Positions 1 through 10,242 are shown, numbered from the stretch's first letter. The stretch is 64,000 bases of DNA from Andreprevotia chitinilytica DSM 18519 (GCF_000711875.1 NZ_KL543994.1:1-64000), one strand, 5' to 3'. Numbers and translations: made by a program. The notes: generated by a model not told the origin, from the letters alone.

Positions 1-1191
1 ATGGCTAAGGGTAAGTTTGAACGTACGAAGCCGCACGTGAACGTGGGCACGATTGGTCACGTTGACCACGGCAAGACCACGCTGACCGCAGCGATCACCA
101 CCATTCTGTCGAAGAAGTTCGGTGGCGAAGCGAAGGGTTACGACCAGATCGATAGCGCGCCGGAAGAAAAGGCGCGCGGTATTACCATTAACACCGCTCA
201 CGTTGAATACGAAACCGATGCGCGCCACTATGCGCACGTCGACTGCCCGGGTCACGCTGACTATGTGAAGAACATGATCACTGGCGCGGCGCAGATGGAC
301 GGTGCTGTGTTGGTTGTGTCGGCCGCTGACGGCCCGATGCCGCAAACGCGCGAGCACATCCTGTTGTCCCGCCAGGTTGGCGTGCCATACATCATCGTCT
401 TCATGAACAAGGCTGACTTGGTGGATGACGCTGAGTTGCTGGAACTGGTCGAAATGGAAGTGCGCGAGCTGCTCTCCAAGTACGACTTTCCAGGTGACGA
501 TACCCCGATCATTACTGGTTCTGCCCGTCTGGCTCTCGAAGGTGATCAGTCCGAATACGGCGAGCCGGCGATCTTCCGTCTGGCGGACGCACTGGATTCC
601 TACATCCCGACGCCGGAACGTGCCATCGATGGCGCCTTCCTGATGCCGGTGGAGGACGTGTTCTCCATCTCGGGTCGCGGTACTGTGGTGACCGGTCGTG
701 TTGAGCGCGGCATCGTCAAGGTTGGTGAAGAAATCGAAATCGTCGGTATCGTGCCGACGGTCAAGACCACCTGCACGGGTGTGGAAATGTTCCGCAAGCT
801 GCTCGACCAAGGTCAGGCTGGCGACAACATTGGCGCGCTGCTGCGCGGTACCAAGCGTGAAGATGTTCAGCGCGGTCAAGTTCTGGCCAAGCCGGGCTCG
901 ATCACCCCGCACACCAAGTTCTCGGGTTCGGTGTACGTGTTGTCCAAGGAAGAGGGTGGTCGTCATACGCCGTTCTTCAATGGCTACCGTCCGCAGTTCT
1001 ACTTCCGTACCACCGACGTGACCGGTGCGGTTGAATTGCCGGCTGGTACTGAAATGGTGATGCCAGGCGACAACGTGGAAGTGGTGGTGTCGCTGATTGC
1101 TCCGATCGCGATGGAGCAAGGTCTGCGTTTCGCGATTCGTGAAGGCGGTCGTACCGTCGGCGCGGGTGTCGTGGCTAAGATCATCGAGTAA
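1..1191 (+). CDS. tuf: Elongation factor Tu
   Basis: EF-Tu delivers aminoacyl-tRNA to the ribosomal A site as a GTP complex. The 396-residue length is normal. The G1 loop GHVDHGKT lies at residues 19-26, the G3 motif DCPGH near 81-85 and NKAD at 136-139, followed by the two beta-barrel domains. The window opens exactly on the ATG, so any fusA or promoter upstream is out of view. A compact hairpin follows the stop, so this copy probably ends its own transcript before rpsJ. Proteobacteria often carry two tuf genes; whether this is tufA or tufB cannot be told here. Confidence 0.98.
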   Translation: MAKGKFERTKPHVNVGTIGHVDHGKTTLTAAITTILSKKFGGEAKGYDQIDSAPEEKARGITINTAHVEYETDARHYAHVDCPGHADYVKNMITGAAQMDGAVLVVSAADGPMPQTREHILLSRQVGVPYIIVFMNKADLVDDAELLELVEMEVRELLSKYDFPGDDTPIITGSARLALEGDQSEYGEPAIFRLADALDSYIPTPERAIDGAFLMPVEDVFSISGRGTVVTGRVERGIVKVGEEIEIVGIVPTVKTTCTGVEMFRKLLDQGQAGDNIGALLRGTKREDVQRGQVLAKPGSITPHTKFSGSVYVLSKEEGGRHTPFFNGYRPQFYFRTTDVTGAVELPAGTEMVMPGDNVEVVVSLIAPIAMEQGLRFAIREGGRTVGAGVVAKIIE

Positions 1192-1201
1192 TACTGATAT
1201 G

Positions 1202-1233
1202 GGCGAGCCGCAAGGCTCGCCTTCTGTTCTTTC
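1202..1233 (+). terminator. Terminator after tuf
   Basis: A perfect 8-bp stem (1202-1209 with 1214-1221) closes on a GCAA tetraloop and is followed by a T-rich run (TTCTGTTCTTT). It sits 11 nt after the tuf stop and would end or attenuate tuf transcription. Confidence 0.8.
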
Positions 1234-1280
1234 ATGATGTTTCGGCAGTGATCTAACTGCCTCGCTCTTTGGGAAAAACC

Positions 1281-1592
1281 ATGGCAAACCAAAAAATCCG
1301 TATCCGCTTGAAGGCATTCGACTACGCGCTGATCGATCGTTCGGCTCAAGAAATCGTTGATACCGCTAAGCGTACCGGTGCAGTCGTCAAGGGTCCGGTG
1401 CCGTTGCCGACTAAAATCGAACGTTTTGACGTGCTGCGTTCGCCGCACGTAAACAAGACTTCGCGTGATCAGTTCGAAATCCGTACCCATCTGCGTTTGA
1501 TGGATATTGTTGATCCGACTGACAAGACCGTTGATGCGCTGATGAAGCTGGATCTGCCGGCTGGTGTTGACGTCGAAATCAAGCTTCAGTAA
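1281..1592 (+). CDS. rpsJ: 30S ribosomal protein S10
   Basis: S10 is a component of the 30S head and, as NusE, part of transcription antitermination complexes. The protein is 103 residues, the family length, and opens [18 protein letters not shown] 12 nt upstream would add MGKT, but the ATG at 1281 matches the conserved start. It lies between the tuf terminator and a second terminator at 1751, about 255 bp before rplC. It therefore looks transcriptionally separable from the rest of the S10 operon. Confidence 0.97.
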   Translation: MANQKIRIRLKAFDYALIDRSAQEIVDTAKRTGAVVKGPVPLPTKIERFDVLRSPHVNKTSRDQFEIRTHLRLMDIVDPTDKTVDALMKLDLPAGVDVEIKLQ

Positions 1593-1717
1593 TCGGCGGG
1601 GAGTTTGTGTGCGCGGTTGTCTTGGTGCGCAGTACCCGGTCGCTGTTGATTGCTTCTCCGGTTTGAATGAGCCGTGGAGTAGAAGTTAAAAAGATAGGCC
1701 GCGAGTGCGCTAAGTGC

Positions 1718-1747
1718 TTGCGGCAAAAGAAAAAGCTGTGCTAGTAT
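1718..1747 (+). promoter_or_regulatory. Candidate sigma-70 promoter before rplC
   Basis: TTGCGG (1718-1723), an 18-nt spacer and TAGTAT (1742-1747) preceded by TG at 1739-1740 form an extended -10 promoter. The predicted start near 1754 falls at the foot of the hairpin at 1751-1778. This is inferred from sequence only. Confidence 0.5.
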
Positions 1748-1750
1748 CGC

Positions 1751-1788
1751 GGGCTTACCACTTTCGGGTGGTAAGCCCTTTTGTTTTT
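1751..1788 (+). terminator. Strong hairpin plus T-tract between rpsJ and rplC
   Basis: A perfect 11-bp stem (1751-1761 with 1768-1778) is followed by TTTTGTTTTT. It is a textbook intrinsic terminator, or an attenuator for the rplC-rpsQ operon, placed about 60 nt before the rplC start. A candidate promoter lies immediately upstream. Confidence 0.85.
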
Positions 1789-1847
1789 CATTTAATTAGT
1801 CAGTTATTAGCCGATCAATCGCAATCGGCCCTGAAAAGGAAATAACT

Positions 1848-2492
1848 ATGAGCTTAGGTCTTGTCGGTCGCAAAGTCGGCATGACTCGCGTCTTTGCCGA
1901 AGATGGTGCATCCATCCCGGTAACGGTGCTGGACATGTCCGCAAATCGCGTCACGCAAATCAAGTCCGTGGAAACCGACGGCTATGCTGCCGTTCAGGTA
2001 ACTTTCGGCGCCAAGAAGGCCAATCGCGTCAACAAGGCGGAAGCCGGTCACTTTGCCAAGGCAGGTGTCGAAGCAGGTCTGGGGCTCGTTGAGTTCCGTG
2101 TCTCTGCTGAGAAGCTTGCTGATCTGAAGGCTGGTGATGCGCTGTCCGTGGAGTTGTTCGCAGCTGGTCAATTGGTTGATGTTTCCGGTACCACTCAGGG
2201 TAAGGGTTTCTCTGGTGTTATCAAGCGTCACCATTTCAGTTCCAACCGTGCTTCGCACGGTAACTCCCGTTCGCACAATACGCCAGGTTCTATCGGTCAG
2301 GCGCAGGATCCGGGTCGTATTTTCCCGGGTAAGCGCATGGCGGGTCAGCTCGGTAACGTCAAGTCTACCGTGCAGAACCTCGAAGTGGTTCGCATCGATG
2401 TTGAGCGCCAGCTTCTGCTGGTCAAGGGTGCGGTTCCGGGCTCCAAGGGCAATGACGTTGTCGTTCGTCCGAGTGTGAAGGCAGGTGCATGA
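1848..2492 (+). CDS. rplC: 50S ribosomal protein L3
   Basis: L3 is an early-assembly 50S protein near the peptidyl-transferase centre. The 214 residues match the family. The start [16 protein letters not shown] and the central loop [15 protein letters not shown] are typical, including the Gln in GSIGQ methylated by PrmB in other bacteria. AAAAGGAAATA precedes the ATG. The stop overlaps the rplD start, indicating translational coupling. Confidence 0.97.
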   Translation: MSLGLVGRKVGMTRVFAEDGASIPVTVLDMSANRVTQIKSVETDGYAAVQVTFGAKKANRVNKAEAGHFAKAGVEAGLGLVEFRVSAEKLADLKAGDALSVELFAAGQLVDVSGTTQGKGFSGVIKRHHFSSNRASHGNSRSHNTPGSIGQAQDPGRIFPGKRMAGQLGNVKSTVQNLEVVRIDVERQLLLVKGAVPGSKGNDVVVRPSVKAGA

Positions 2493-3112
2493 TGGAACTG
2501 AAAGTCATCAATGCTAGCGGTGAGGCGCAAGCCGCCGTCGCCGCGTCCGATGCCCTGTTTGCGCGTGAATTCAATGAGGCGCTGGTCCACCAGGTGGTCA
2601 CCGCTTACTTTGCAAATGCGCGCAGCGGCAATCGTGCTCAAAAAGATCGTACGGATGTCAAGCACACCACCAAGAAACCGTGGCGTCAAAAGGGTACGGG
2701 CCGCGCTCGTGCCGGTATGACGTCCTCGCCGTTGTGGCGTGGTGGTGGTAAGACGTTCCCGAACAGCCCGGATGAGAACTTCAGCCAAAAGGTTAACCGC
2801 AAGATGTACCGTGCCGGTATCGCGACCATTCTGTCGCAACTGGTGCGTGAAGATCGTCTGATCGTGGTTGACTCGTTCGCGCTCGAAGCGCCGAAGACCA
2901 AGGTCTTGGTGCAAAAGCTCGGCTCGCTGAATCTCGATTCCGTTCTGATCATCACCAAGGAACTGGACGAGAACCTGTACCTTGCGTCGCGCAATCTGCA
3001 TGACGTTCTGGTGCTTGAGCCGTCGCAAGCTGATCCGGTGAGCCTGGTCCGCTTCAAGAAGGTCGTGCTGACCCGCGAAGCGCTGGCTGCTTTCGAGGAG
3101 CTCTTCGCATGA
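2489..3112 (+). CDS. rplD: 50S ribosomal protein L4
   Basis: L4 lines the 50S exit tunnel and in E. coli is the autogenous repressor of the S10 operon. The protein is 207 residues. The conserved tunnel loop [14 protein letters not shown] lies near residues 63-76. Two tandem ATGs (2489 and 2492) are available; the first overlaps the rplC stop by 4 nt, and both give an equivalent protein. It overlaps rplW by 4 nt at its 3' end. Confidence 0.97.
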   Translation: MMELKVINASGEAQAAVAASDALFAREFNEALVHQVVTAYFANARSGNRAQKDRTDVKHTTKKPWRQKGTGRARAGMTSSPLWRGGGKTFPNSPDENFSQKVNRKMYRAGIATILSQLVREDRLIVVDSFALEAPKTKVLVQKLGSLNLDSVLIITKELDENLYLASRNLHDVLVLEPSQADPVSLVRFKKVVLTREALAAFEELFA

Positions 3113-3414
3113 CGCAATTCACTGAAAACCGTTTGCTTCAGGTGTTGCGTGGTCCGGTTGTATCCGAAAAGACCACCTTCGTTGCTGAAAAGAACGAACA
3201 AATCGTGTTCCGCGTTTCCACTGACGCTACCAAGGCCGAAATCAAGGCTGCGGTTGAGCTGCTCTTCAAGGTGCAGGTCGAGTCGGTGACCGTGTTGAAC
3301 GTTAAGGGTAAATCCAAGCGTTTCGGCCGTTTCAACGGTCAGCGCAAGGACTGGAAAAAGGCGTACGTTAGCCTGGCTCCTGGCCAAGAAATCGATGTTG
3401 CGGCTGCGCAATAA
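3109..3414 (+). CDS. rplW: 50S ribosomal protein L23
   Basis: L23 sits at the exit-tunnel mouth and docks trigger factor and SRP. It has 101 residues and contains the motifs [11 protein letters not shown] and [12 protein letters not shown] of the family. Its ATG overlaps the rplD stop by 4 nt, and rplB follows 12 nt later behind AAGGAGAC. It is a standard S10-operon member. Confidence 0.97.
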   Translation: MTQFTENRLLQVLRGPVVSEKTTFVAEKNEQIVFRVSTDATKAEIKAAVELLFKVQVESVTVLNVKGKSKRFGRFNGQRKDWKKAYVSLAPGQEIDVAAAQ

Positions 3415-3426
3415 GGAGACTGAGAA

Positions 3427-4260
3427 ATGGCATTGGTTAAAGTAAAACCGACGTCCGCTGGTCGCCGCGCTGTCGTCAAGGTCGTCAATCCGGATCTGCA
3501 CAAGGGTGCGCCGTACGCGCCGTTGCTTGAGCCGCAATCGAAGACCGCTGGTCGTAACAATCGCGGTGTGATCACGACTCGTCATATGGGTGGTGGGCAT
3601 AAGCAGCACTATCGTGTGATCGATTTCAAGCGCAACAAGGATGGCATCGTTGCCAAAGTTGAGCGTCTGGAATATGACCCGAACCGTACCGCGAACATCG
3701 CGTTGCTGTGCTACGCCGATGGCGAGCGTCGCTACATCATCGCCCCGAAGGGCCTGAAGGCCGGTATGACCGTTGTCTCGGGTTCTGATGCGCCGATCAA
3801 GGTGGGTTCCGCGATGCCGATCCGTAATATTCCGGTCGGTTCCACTATCCACTGCGTCGAGCTGCAACCGGGTAAGGGTGCGCAAATCGCTCGCTCCGCT
3901 GGTGCTGGTGTGCAATTGCTGGCTCGTGAAGGTGCTTACGCCCAGTTGCGTCTGCGCTCTGGCGAAATCCGCAAGGTGCATATCGACTGCCGCGCTACGC
4001 TGGGTGAAGTCGGTAACGAAGAGCATAGCCTGCGCTCCTACGGCAAAGCCGGTGCGAAGCGTTGGTTGGGTATTCGTCCGACGGTTCGTGGTGTCGCGAT
4101 GAACCCGGTCGATCACCCGCACGGCGGTGGTGAAGGTAAGACTGGTGAAGGTCGCGTTCCGGTTAGTCCATGGGGCCAACCGACCAAGGGCTATCGTACC
4201 CGCAACAACAAGCGTACTGACGGCATGATCGTTCGTCGTCGTTATGCGACTAAGGGGTAA
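3427..4260 (+). CDS. rplB: 50S ribosomal protein L2
   Basis: L2 is a core 50S protein required for subunit joining and peptidyl-transferase assembly. The protein is 277 residues. The C-terminal [15 protein letters not shown] carries the conserved histidine (HPHGGG) linked to peptidyl-transferase function. The start is preceded by AAGGAG. rpsS begins 6 nt after the stop. Confidence 0.98.
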   Translation: MALVKVKPTSAGRRAVVKVVNPDLHKGAPYAPLLEPQSKTAGRNNRGVITTRHMGGGHKQHYRVIDFKRNKDGIVAKVERLEYDPNRTANIALLCYADGERRYIIAPKGLKAGMTVVSGSDAPIKVGSAMPIRNIPVGSTIHCVELQPGKGAQIARSAGAGVQLLAREGAYAQLRLRSGEIRKVHIDCRATLGEVGNEEHSLRSYGKAGAKRWLGIRPTVRGVAMNPVDHPHGGGEGKTGEGRVPVSPWGQPTKGYRTRNNKRTDGMIVRRRYATKG

Positions 4261-4266
4261 TTGAAC

Positions 4267-4542
4267 ATGGCACGTTCTGTTAAGAAGGGTCCTTTCGTCG
4301 ACCTGCACCTTATCAAGAAGATTGAGACTGCCCGTGCATCGAACGACAAGCGCCCGATTAAAACTTGGTCGCGTCGTTCCACCGTTTTGCCAGATTTCGT
4401 CGGTTTGACGATCGCTGTGCACAACGGTAAGCAGCACGTTCCGGTCTACGTGAACGAAAACATGGTTGGCCACAAGTTGGGTGAGTTTGCGCTCACCCGG
4501 ACTTTCAAAGGCCATGCCGCCGACAAAAAAGCCAAGCGATAA
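4267..4542 (+). CDS. rpsS: 30S ribosomal protein S19
   Basis: S19 forms the 30S head with S13 and contacts the A-site t[18 protein letters not shown] is the classic N-terminus, so ATG 4267 is chosen over an in-frame TTG at 4261. The protein is 91 residues. It lies between rplB and rplV with very short gaps. Confidence 0.97.
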   Translation: MARSVKKGPFVDLHLIKKIETARASNDKRPIKTWSRRSTVLPDFVGLTIAVHNGKQHVPVYVNENMVGHKLGEFALTRTFKGHAADKKAKR

Positions 4543-4551
4543 GGTGAAGAC

Positions 4552-4881
4552 ATGCAAGTATCCGCTGTACTGAGCAATGCTCGTCTCTCCGCCCAAAAAG
4601 CTCGGCTGGTCGCTGACCTTGTCCGTGGCAAACCGGTGGAACAAGCGCTGAACATCCTCGCCTTCAGCCCGAAAAAGGGTGCTGTCCTGATTAAGAAGGT
4701 GCTGGAATCGGCAATCGCCAACGCGGAGCACAATGAGGGTGCCGATATCGACTCCCTCAAAGTCGCGACGATTTATGTGGATAAGGGTCCGTCCCTCAAG
4801 CGTTTTACTGCTCGTGCCAAGGGCCGCGGTAACAAGATTGAGAAGCAGACCTGCCACATCACGCTGACTGTTGGCGACTAA
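4552..4881 (+). CDS. rplV: 50S ribosomal protein L22
   Basis: L22 has an extended beta-hairpin that lines the exit tunnel; changes there give macrolide resistance in other species. The protein is 109 residues and starts [26 protein letters not shown]. The hairpin segment ([13 protein letters not shown]) precedes the terminal [18 protein letters not shown] lies upstream of the ATG. Confidence 0.97.
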   Translation: MQVSAVLSNARLSAQKARLVADLVRGKPVEQALNILAFSPKKGAVLIKKVLESAIANAEHNEGADIDSLKVATIYVDKGPSLKRFTARAKGRGNKIEKQTCHITLTVGD

Positions 4882-4890
4882 GGAGCGATT

Positions 4891-5595
4891 ATGGGTCAGA
4901 AAATTCATCCGACGGGTTTTCGTCTCGCCGTCACCAAGAACTGGGCCTCGCGCTGGTACGCCAACAGCAAGAACTTCTCCGAGATGCTCACCGCTGATAT
5001 CGAAGTGCGTGAGTTCCTGAAGAAAAAGCTGGCAAACGCTGCGGTTAGCCGCATCGTGATCGAGCGCCCGGCCAAGAATGCCAAGATCACCATCCAGACC
5101 GCGCGTCCAGGTGTTGTTATCGGCAAGAAAGGCGAGGATATCGAGCTGCTCAAGAAAGAGCTGCAAAACATCCTCAAGGTGCCGGTGCACGTTAACATCG
5201 AAGAAGTCCGTAAGCCGGAAATCGATGCGCAGATCATCGCCGATAGCATCTCGTCGCAGCTGGAAAAGCGCGTGATGTTCCGTCGTGCCATGAAGCGCGC
5301 GATGCAAAACGCCATGCGTCTCGGTGCTCAGGGCATCAAGATCATGTCGTCTGGCCGTCTGAACGGCATTGAAATCGCACGTACCGAATGGTATCGCGAA
5401 GGTCGTGTGCCGCTTCACACGTTGCGTGCCGATATCGACTACGCAACGTCCGAAGCCAAGACGACCTACGGCATCATCGGGATCAAGGTTTGGGTTTATA
5501 AGGGCGAAATGAAGCCAGGCGAAAAGGCTGCAGAGCCGGCGCCGGAAACCCAGAAGAAACCAAGAAAGGGGCCTCGCAATGCTGCAGCCAACTAG
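4891..5595 (+). CDS. rpsC: 30S ribosomal protein S3
   Basis: S3 forms part of the mRNA entry channel. The protein is 234 residues, with an N-terminal [12 protein letters not shown] and the KH domain with [12 protein letters not shown] near residues 74-85. A family C-terminal domain is followed by a short Pro/Lys tail. The 3' end overlaps rplP by 17 nt, so the two are probably translationally coupled. Confidence 0.97.
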   Translation: MGQKIHPTGFRLAVTKNWASRWYANSKNFSEMLTADIEVREFLKKKLANAAVSRIVIERPAKNAKITIQTARPGVVIGKKGEDIELLKKELQNILKVPVHVNIEEVRKPEIDAQIIADSISSQLEKRVMFRRAMKRAMQNAMRLGAQGIKIMSSGRLNGIEIARTEWYREGRVPLHTLRADIDYATSEAKTTYGIIGIKVWVYKGEMKPGEKAAEPAPETQKKPRKGPRNAAAN

Positions 5596-5995
5596 ACTCA
5601 AGTTCCGTAAGGTCCAAAAGGGCCGTAACACCGGTATCGCCACTCGTGGCAATTCCGTTGCGTTCGGTACCTGGGGCCTGAAGGCCACCAGCCGCGGCCG
5701 TCTGACTGCACGTCAGATCGAAGCTGCCCGTCGTGCCATCACCCGTTACATCAAGCGTGGCGGTCGCGTGTGGATCCGTGTTTTCCCGGATAAACCGATC
5801 TCGACCAAGCCGGCCGAAGTGCGGATGGGTAATGGTAAGGGTAGCCCGGAGTACTGGGTTGCTGAAATCCAGCCGGGCAAGGTTCTCTATGAACTCGACG
5901 GCGTGGACGAAGTGATTGCACGTGAGGCGTTCCGCCTGGCTTCGGCCAAGCTGCCGTTCGCGGTTTCCTTCGTTACTCGCCAAGTGGGGCAATGA
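5579..5995 (+). CDS. rplP: 50S ribosomal protein L16
   Basis: L16 contacts the A-site tRNA on the 50S. It has 138 residues, begins [17 protein letters not shown] and contains the conserved [21 protein letters not shown] segment. Its start is inside the end of rpsC, and its stop overlaps the rpmC start. Confidence 0.97.
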   Translation: MLQPTRLKFRKVQKGRNTGIATRGNSVAFGTWGLKATSRGRLTARQIEAARRAITRYIKRGGRVWIRVFPDKPISTKPAEVRMGNGKGSPEYWVAEIQPGKVLYELDGVDEVIAREAFRLASAKLPFAVSFVTRQVGQ

Positions 5996-6183
5996 TGAAA
6001 GCTGCTGAACTGCGTCAAAAGTCCGTCGAAGAGCTCAAGGGCGAATTGACGGCGCTTCTCCGCGCTCAGTTTGGCCTGCGCATGCAACATGCGACTGGTC
6101 AGCTGGCGAAGACGAGCGAAATCAACCGGGTGCGCAAGGAAATTGCGCGTGTTCGTACCATTCTGGCTGACAAGGCGGCGTAA
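5992..6183 (+). CDS. rpmC: 50S ribosomal protein L29
   Basis: L29 lies beside L23 at the tunnel exit. It is a helical-hairpin protein of 62-63 residues ([18 protein letters not shown]...). Tandem ATGs at 5992 and 5995 overlap the rplP stop; the second gives the usual family N-terminus. rpsQ starts 2 nt after the stop. Confidence 0.95.
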   Translation: MMKAAELRQKSVEELKGELTALLRAQFGLRMQHATGQLAKTSEINRVRKEIARVRTILADKAA

Positions 6184-6185
6184 TC

Positions 6186-6449
6186 ATGAGCGAATCCAAA
6201 TCGAAGCGTTCTTTGACCGGCCGCGTCGTCAGCGACAAGATGGATAAAACCGTCACTGTCCTGGTCGAGCACTTGGTCAAGCACCCGCTGTACGGCAAAG
6301 TTGTTCGCCGTTCCAAGAAATACCACGCTCACGATGAGACAAATCAGTATCACGAAGGTGATCTGGTTTCGATCGAAGAGGGGCGTCCGCTGTCAAAGAC
6401 CAAGTCTTGGTATGTGACGGCACTGCTGGAAAAGGCTCGCGTGGTCTGA
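6186..6449 (+). CDS. rpsQ: 30S ribosomal protein S17
   Basis: S17 is a primary 16S-binding protein with an OB fold. It is 87 residues and includes [19 protein letters not shown] and [11 protein letters not shown]. It is the last gene of the S10 operon here. A perfect intrinsic terminator follows 24 nt after the stop. Confidence 0.97.
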   Translation: MSESKSKRSLTGRVVSDKMDKTVTVLVEHLVKHPLYGKVVRRSKKYHAHDETNQYHEGDLVSIEEGRPLSKTKSWYVTALLEKARVV

Positions 6450-6472
6450 TCTTTGATCTGATGCATGCTTGC

Positions 6473-6507
6473 GCGGGCATTGTACTCTGTGTACAATGCC
6501 CGCTTTT
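6473..6507 (+). terminator. Terminator between S10 and spc operons
   Basis: A perfect 13-bp stem (6473-6485 with 6491-6503) encloses a TCTGT loop and is followed by TTTT. It separates rplC-rpsQ from rplN. Confidence 0.9.
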
Positions 6508-6572
6508 CTATCTTCGGCGTAACACTGCCGTTGTTCCTTCCCTTACGGGATCCAAAACTGACCGCATCCTGG

Positions 6573-6600
6573 CTCGGTTTAGCCGAGCACCTCGGCTTTG
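6573..6600 (+). promoter_or_regulatory. Alternative hairpins in the leader of the spc operon
   Basis: Three segments, CTCGG (6573-6577), GCCGAG (6582-6587) and CTCGGC (6591-6596), can pair 1:2 or 2:3 but not both at once. The 2:3 hairpin is followed by TTTG. This is the geometry of an attenuator or a protein-binding leader about 40 nt before the rplN start. The rest of 6508-6640 shows no gene; a TATAAG at 6617-6622 might be a -10. Confidence 0.4.
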
Positions 6601-6640
6601 TCGGGATTAATGTGCGGTATAAGTTGGAGGTTGTTTTTAA

Positions 6641-7009
6641 ATGATCCAAATGCAATCCATGCTGGAGGTTGCAGACAATACCGGTGCGCGTCACGTGATG
6701 TGCATCAAGGTGTTGGGCGGCTCCAAGCGTCGCTACGCTTCAGTTGGCGACATCATCAAGGTGACCATCAAAGATGCCGCCCCGCGTGGTCGTGTCAAGA
6801 AGGGTGACGTCTACAGCGCCGTCGTCGTTCGCACCGCCAAGGGCGTTCGTCGTGCCGACGGTTCGCTGATCAAGTTCGACGGCAATGCCGCCGTTCTCCT
6901 TAACAACAAGCTTGAGCCGATCGGTACCCGTATCTTCGGGCCGGTGACGCGTGAGCTGCGCACCGAGCGATTCATGAAGATCGTTTCGCTTGCGCCGGAA
7001 GTGTTGTAA
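6641..7009 (+). CDS. rplN: 50S ribosomal protein L14
   Basis: L14 forms part of the bridge to 16S helix 44. It is 122 residues and starts [27 protein letters not shown], the invariant family start. GGAGG lies 12 nt before the ATG. First gene of the spc operon. Confidence 0.98.
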   Translation: MIQMQSMLEVADNTGARHVMCIKVLGGSKRRYASVGDIIKVTIKDAAPRGRVKKGDVYSAVVVRTAKGVRRADGSLIKFDGNAAVLLNNKLEPIGTRIFGPVTRELRTERFMKIVSLAPEVL

Positions 7010-7019
7010 GGAGATCGGA

Positions 7020-7340
7020 ATGAACAAGATTCGCAAGGGCGATGAAGTCATCGTCATTACCGGCAAGGACAAGGGCAAGCGCGGCACCGTCGTGCGTATG
7101 CTGCCGACCGAAGACAAGCTGGTTGTTGAAGGCGTGCACGTGGTCAAAAAGCATCAAAAGCCTAACCCGCTGCGCGGTGTTCAAGGTGGCATCGTCGAGC
7201 TGACGCTGCCGGTGCACGTGTCCAACGTTGCAATTTTCAACCCGGCGACCGGCAAGGCTGATCGCGTTGGCTTCAAGCTGCTCGATGACGGCAAGAAAGT
7301 CCGCGTGTTCAAGTCCAGCGGCGAAGTCGTTGGCAGCTAA
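7020..7340 (+). CDS. rplX: 50S ribosomal protein L24
   Basis: L24 initiates 50S assembly. It is 106 residues and begins [22 protein letters not shown], a KOW motif. An in-frame ATG at 6990 lies inside rplN, and the family start at 7020 follows TAAGGAG, which decides the start. Confidence 0.97.
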   Translation: MNKIRKGDEVIVITGKDKGKRGTVVRMLPTEDKLVVEGVHVVKKHQKPNPLRGVQGGIVELTLPVHVSNVAIFNPATGKADRVGFKLLDDGKKVRVFKSSGEVVGS

Positions 7341-7350
7341 GGGGTAAAAC

Positions 7351-7890
7351 ATGGCTCGTCTGCAAGATATTTACAAAGAGCAAGTTGTACCGAAGCTGAT
7401 TGAACAGTTCGGCTACAAGTCGGTCATGGAAGTGCCGCGCATCGAAAAGATCACCCTGAACATGGGTGTGGGTGAAGCGGTTGCTGACAAGAAAGTGATG
7501 GAACATGCTGTGGGCGATCTGGAAAAGATCACCGGCCAGAAAGTGGTTGTGACCAAGGCGAAGAAATCCATTGCTGGCTTCAAGATTCGTGATGACTATC
7601 CGATTGGTTGCAAGGTGACTCTGCGCCGTGACCGGATGTACGAATTCTTTGATCGCCTGGTTTCGGTTGCGCTGCCGCGCGTCCGTGACTTCCGTGGTGT
7701 GTCTGCCAAGTCCTTCGACGGTCGTGGCAACTTCAACATGGGTGTCAAGGAACAGATCATCTTCCCGGAAATCGAGTACGACAAGATCGATGCTCTGCGC
7801 GGGATGAACATCACCATTACGACGACCGCGAAGACAGACGAAGAGGCTCGCGCCCTTCTCGCCGCGTTCAAGTTCCCGTTCAAGAATTGA
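7351..7890 (+). CDS. rplE: 50S ribosomal protein L5
   Basis: L5 binds 5S rRNA and forms the central protuberance. The protein is 179 residues, with [16 protein letters not shown] near 30-45 and the C-terminal signature [23 protein letters not shown]. It is followed closely by rpsN. Confidence 0.98.
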   Translation: MARLQDIYKEQVVPKLIEQFGYKSVMEVPRIEKITLNMGVGEAVADKKVMEHAVGDLEKITGQKVVVTKAKKSIAGFKIRDDYPIGCKVTLRRDRMYEFFDRLVSVALPRVRDFRGVSAKSFDGRGNFNMGVKEQIIFPEIEYDKIDALRGMNITITTTAKTDEEARALLAAFKFPFKN

Positions 7891-7897
7891 GGCGATC

Positions 7898-8203
7898 ATG
7901 GCAAAACTTGCACTGATTAAACGTGAAGAGAAGCGTCGCGCCGTCGTCGAAAAGTTCGCAGCTAAGCGCCAGGCGCTGCTTGCAACTGCCAACGACGTCA
8001 ACGCGAGTGAAGAAGACCGCTTTCAGGCCCGCCTGAAGCTGCAATCGCTGCCGCGTAACAGCGCGCCGACCCGCCTGCACAACCGTTGCTCGTTGACCGG
8101 TCGTCCGCGTGGTGTGTACAGCAAATTCGGCCTTGGCCGCAACAAGCTCCGCGAGCTCGCCATGAAGGGTGAAATCCCCGGCATGGTGAAGGCCAGCTGG
8201 TAA
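7898..8203 (+). CDS. rpsN: 30S ribosomal protein S14
   Basis: S14 is part of the 30S head. This is the long 101-residue form without zinc-binding cysteines (C-minus type), ending in [26 protein letters not shown]. The short zinc-binding paralogue is not seen in the window. Confidence 0.97.
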   Translation: MAKLALIKREEKRRAVVEKFAAKRQALLATANDVNASEEDRFQARLKLQSLPRNSAPTRLHNRCSLTGRPRGVYSKFGLGRNKLRELAMKGEIPGMVKASW

Positions 8204-8218
8204 TAGGAGAGTAGAAAC

Positions 8219-8611
8219 ATGGCAATGCATGATCCTATCGCCGATATGCTGACCCGCATCCGTAACGCCCAGCGTGCGGACAAGGTACAAGTCGCGATGC
8301 CGTCTTCGAAATTGAAGATTGCGATCGCCAAGGTACTGCAGGATGAAGGTTATATCGAATCGTTTGTCGCTTCTGGCGACGTGAAGCCGGTGCTGACCAT
8401 CGAGCTCAAGTACTATGCTGGCCGTCCGGTCATCGAGCGTATTGAGCGCGTGTCCAAGCCGGGTCTGCGCATCTACAAGGGTGCGAACGACATTCCGCAA
8501 GTGATGAATGGTCTTGGTGTGGCGATTCTGTCCACGTCCAAGGGTGTGATGACCGATCGCAAAGCGCGTGCCAATGGTGTTGGTGGCGAGCTGCTTTGCT
8601 TCGTAGCTTGA
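8219..8611 (+). CDS. rpsH: 30S ribosomal protein S8
   Basis: S8 binds the 16S central domain and, in E. coli, represses the spc operon at the rplE leader. It is 130 residues, starts [18 protein letters not shown] and has the C-terminal [27 protein letters not shown] precedes the ATG. Confidence 0.97.
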   Translation: MAMHDPIADMLTRIRNAQRADKVQVAMPSSKLKIAIAKVLQDEGYIESFVASGDVKPVLTIELKYYAGRPVIERIERVSKPGLRIYKGANDIPQVMNGLGVAILSTSKGVMTDRKARANGVGGELLCFVA

Positions 8612-8623
8612 TGAGGTGAACTA

Positions 8624-9157
8624 ATGTCTCGCGTAGCTAAAAATCCGGTAGCCATTCCGTCTGGTGTCGAAGTTAAAGTCGATGCCGCTGCAATCGTCGT
8701 CAAGGGCCCGAACGGTTCGCTCACGCAGCCGCTGACCGGTTCGGTCGAAGTTAAGGTAGAAAACAACGCAGTTGTGTTTGCGGCCAAGAATGGCGATCGT
8801 TTCGCACGTTCGATGTCCGGCACCCTGCGTGCACTGGTCAACAATATGGTGACCGGCGTTTCCAAGGGTTTTGAGCGCAAATTGAACCTGGTTGGCGTGG
8901 GCTATCGTGCTCAGGCTCAAGGTGATGCGCTGAACCTGACGCTCGGCTTCTCCCATCCGGTTGTGCACAAGATGCCGGCCGGTGTGAAAGTTGAGACCCC
9001 GACCCAGACTGAAATCGTCCTCAAGGGCGCCGACAAGCAAGTTCTTGGTCAAGTCGCTGCTGAAATTCGTGCTTATCGCTCGCCGGAACCCTATAAGGGC
9101 AAGGGCGTTCGTTACTCGGATGAAGTCGTGGTTCTGAAAGAAACCAAGAAGAAGTAA
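8624..9157 (+). CDS. rplF: 50S ribosomal protein L6
   Basis: L6 sits near the sarcin-ricin loop. The protein is 177 residues with two similar L6 folds. The C-terminal [24 protein letters not shown] is the family signature. Confidence 0.97.
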   Translation: MSRVAKNPVAIPSGVEVKVDAAAIVVKGPNGSLTQPLTGSVEVKVENNAVVFAAKNGDRFARSMSGTLRALVNNMVTGVSKGFERKLNLVGVGYRAQAQGDALNLTLGFSHPVVHKMPAGVKVETPTQTEIVLKGADKQVLGQVAAEIRAYRSPEPYKGKGVRYSDEVVVLKETKKK

Positions 9158-9170
9158 TCGAGGCTGAATC

Positions 9171-9524
9171 ATGGACAAGAAAGAAACCCGAGCCCGCCGC
9201 GCACGTAAAACCCGTGCAAAGATTGCGGAGCTCAAGGTGGTGCGCCTTTCGGTGCATCGGACCAACGGCAACATCTACGCCCAAGTCATTGATGCGACTG
9301 GCGGCAAGGTGCTTGCAGCTGCTTCCAGCCTCGAGGCTGAAGTACGCGGTCAAATCAAAAATGGCGGCAACGTTGAAGCTGCAACCCTCGTGGGCAAGCG
9401 CATCGCTGAAAAGGCGAAGGCTGCTGGTGTCGAGCAAGTTGCATTCGATCGTTCCGGTTTCCACTATCACGGTCGCGTTAAGGCGCTTGCCGACGCGGCT
9501 CGTGAAGGCGGCCTCGTCTTCTAA
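9171..9524 (+). CDS. rplR: 50S ribosomal protein L18
   Basis: L18 binds 5S rRNA. It is 117 residues, with a basic N-terminus ([16 protein letters not shown]) and the conserved end [24 protein letters not shown]. It lies in the standard place between rplF and rpsE. Confidence 0.97.
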   Translation: MDKKETRARRARKTRAKIAELKVVRLSVHRTNGNIYAQVIDATGGKVLAAASSLEAEVRGQIKNGGNVEAATLVGKRIAEKAKAAGVEQVAFDRSGFHYHGRVKALADAAREGGLVF

Positions 9525-9543
9525 TTGAGCTTGGAGTTACAAC

Positions 9544-10056
9544 ATGGCTAAGAACGAAGTAGAAGATCGCGGGGACGGCCTTCGCGAGAAGATGGTTGGC
9601 GTTAACCGCGTCACCAAAGTCGTCAAGGGCGGTCGCATTATGGGCTTTGCCGCACTGACCGTGGTCGGTGATGGCGACGGTGCAGTCGGCATGGGCAAGG
9701 GCAAGGCGAAAGAAGTGCCGGTAGCGGTGCAGAAAGCGCTGGAAGAAGCTCGCAAGAAGATGTTCAAGGCGTCGCTGAAGAATGGCACCGTTCCGCATAG
9801 CGTGATCGGTAAGCACGGCGCGACGACAGTCTTCATGCAGCCTGCTCCTGAAGGTACCGGCATTATCGCTGGCGGCCCGATGCGCGCTGTGTTCGAAGTG
9901 GCTGGTGTACACAACATCACCGCAAAGATTCACGGTTCGACCAATCCGTACAACGTGGTTCGCGCCACGCTGGACGGCCTTGCCAAACTGCATACCGCTG
10001 GCGATATCGCGGCCAAGCGCGGCAAGAGCGTCGAAGAACTCTTCGGAGGTGAATAA
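9544..10056 (+). CDS. rpsE: 30S ribosomal protein S5
   Basis: S5 supports decoding fidelity. It is 170 residues. The N-terminal double-stranded-RNA-binding fold ([29 protein letters not shown]) is intact, and [16 protein letters not shown] lies near the C-terminus. It overlaps rpmD by 1 nt (TAATG). Confidence 0.97.
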   Translation: MAKNEVEDRGDGLREKMVGVNRVTKVVKGGRIMGFAALTVVGDGDGAVGMGKGKAKEVPVAVQKALEEARKKMFKASLKNGTVPHSVIGKHGATTVFMQPAPEGTGIIAGGPMRAVFEVAGVHNITAKIHGSTNPYNVVRATLDGLAKLHTAGDIAAKRGKSVEELFGGE

Positions 10057-10241
10057 TGGTTGATGCCAAGAAGATCAAGGTCACGCTCGTGAAGAGCCTG
10101 ATCGGCCGTCTGGAAAGCCACAAGGCATGCGCCCGTGGCCTCGGCCTCAAGAAACTGAACCACTCAGCTGAAGTGATCGATACCCCGGAAAACCGGGGCA
10201 TGATCAACAAGATCAGCTATCTGCTGAAGGTGGAGGGCTAA
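10056..10241 (+). CDS. rpmD: 50S ribosomal protein L30
   Basis: L30 is a small 50S protein of 61 residues ([20 protein letters not shown]...). The start shares one base with the rpsE stop. rplO begins one base after the stop. Confidence 0.97.
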   Translation: MVDAKKIKVTLVKSLIGRLESHKACARGLGLKKLNHSAEVIDTPENRGMINKISYLLKVEG

Positions 10242-10242
10242 T

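Noticed and set aside
2686-5688. A 1000-codon open frame antisense to rplD-rplP
   Set aside because: It is antisense to a run of certain ribosomal genes and has no recognisable protein character. Codon bias of the plus-strand genes keeps the frame open.
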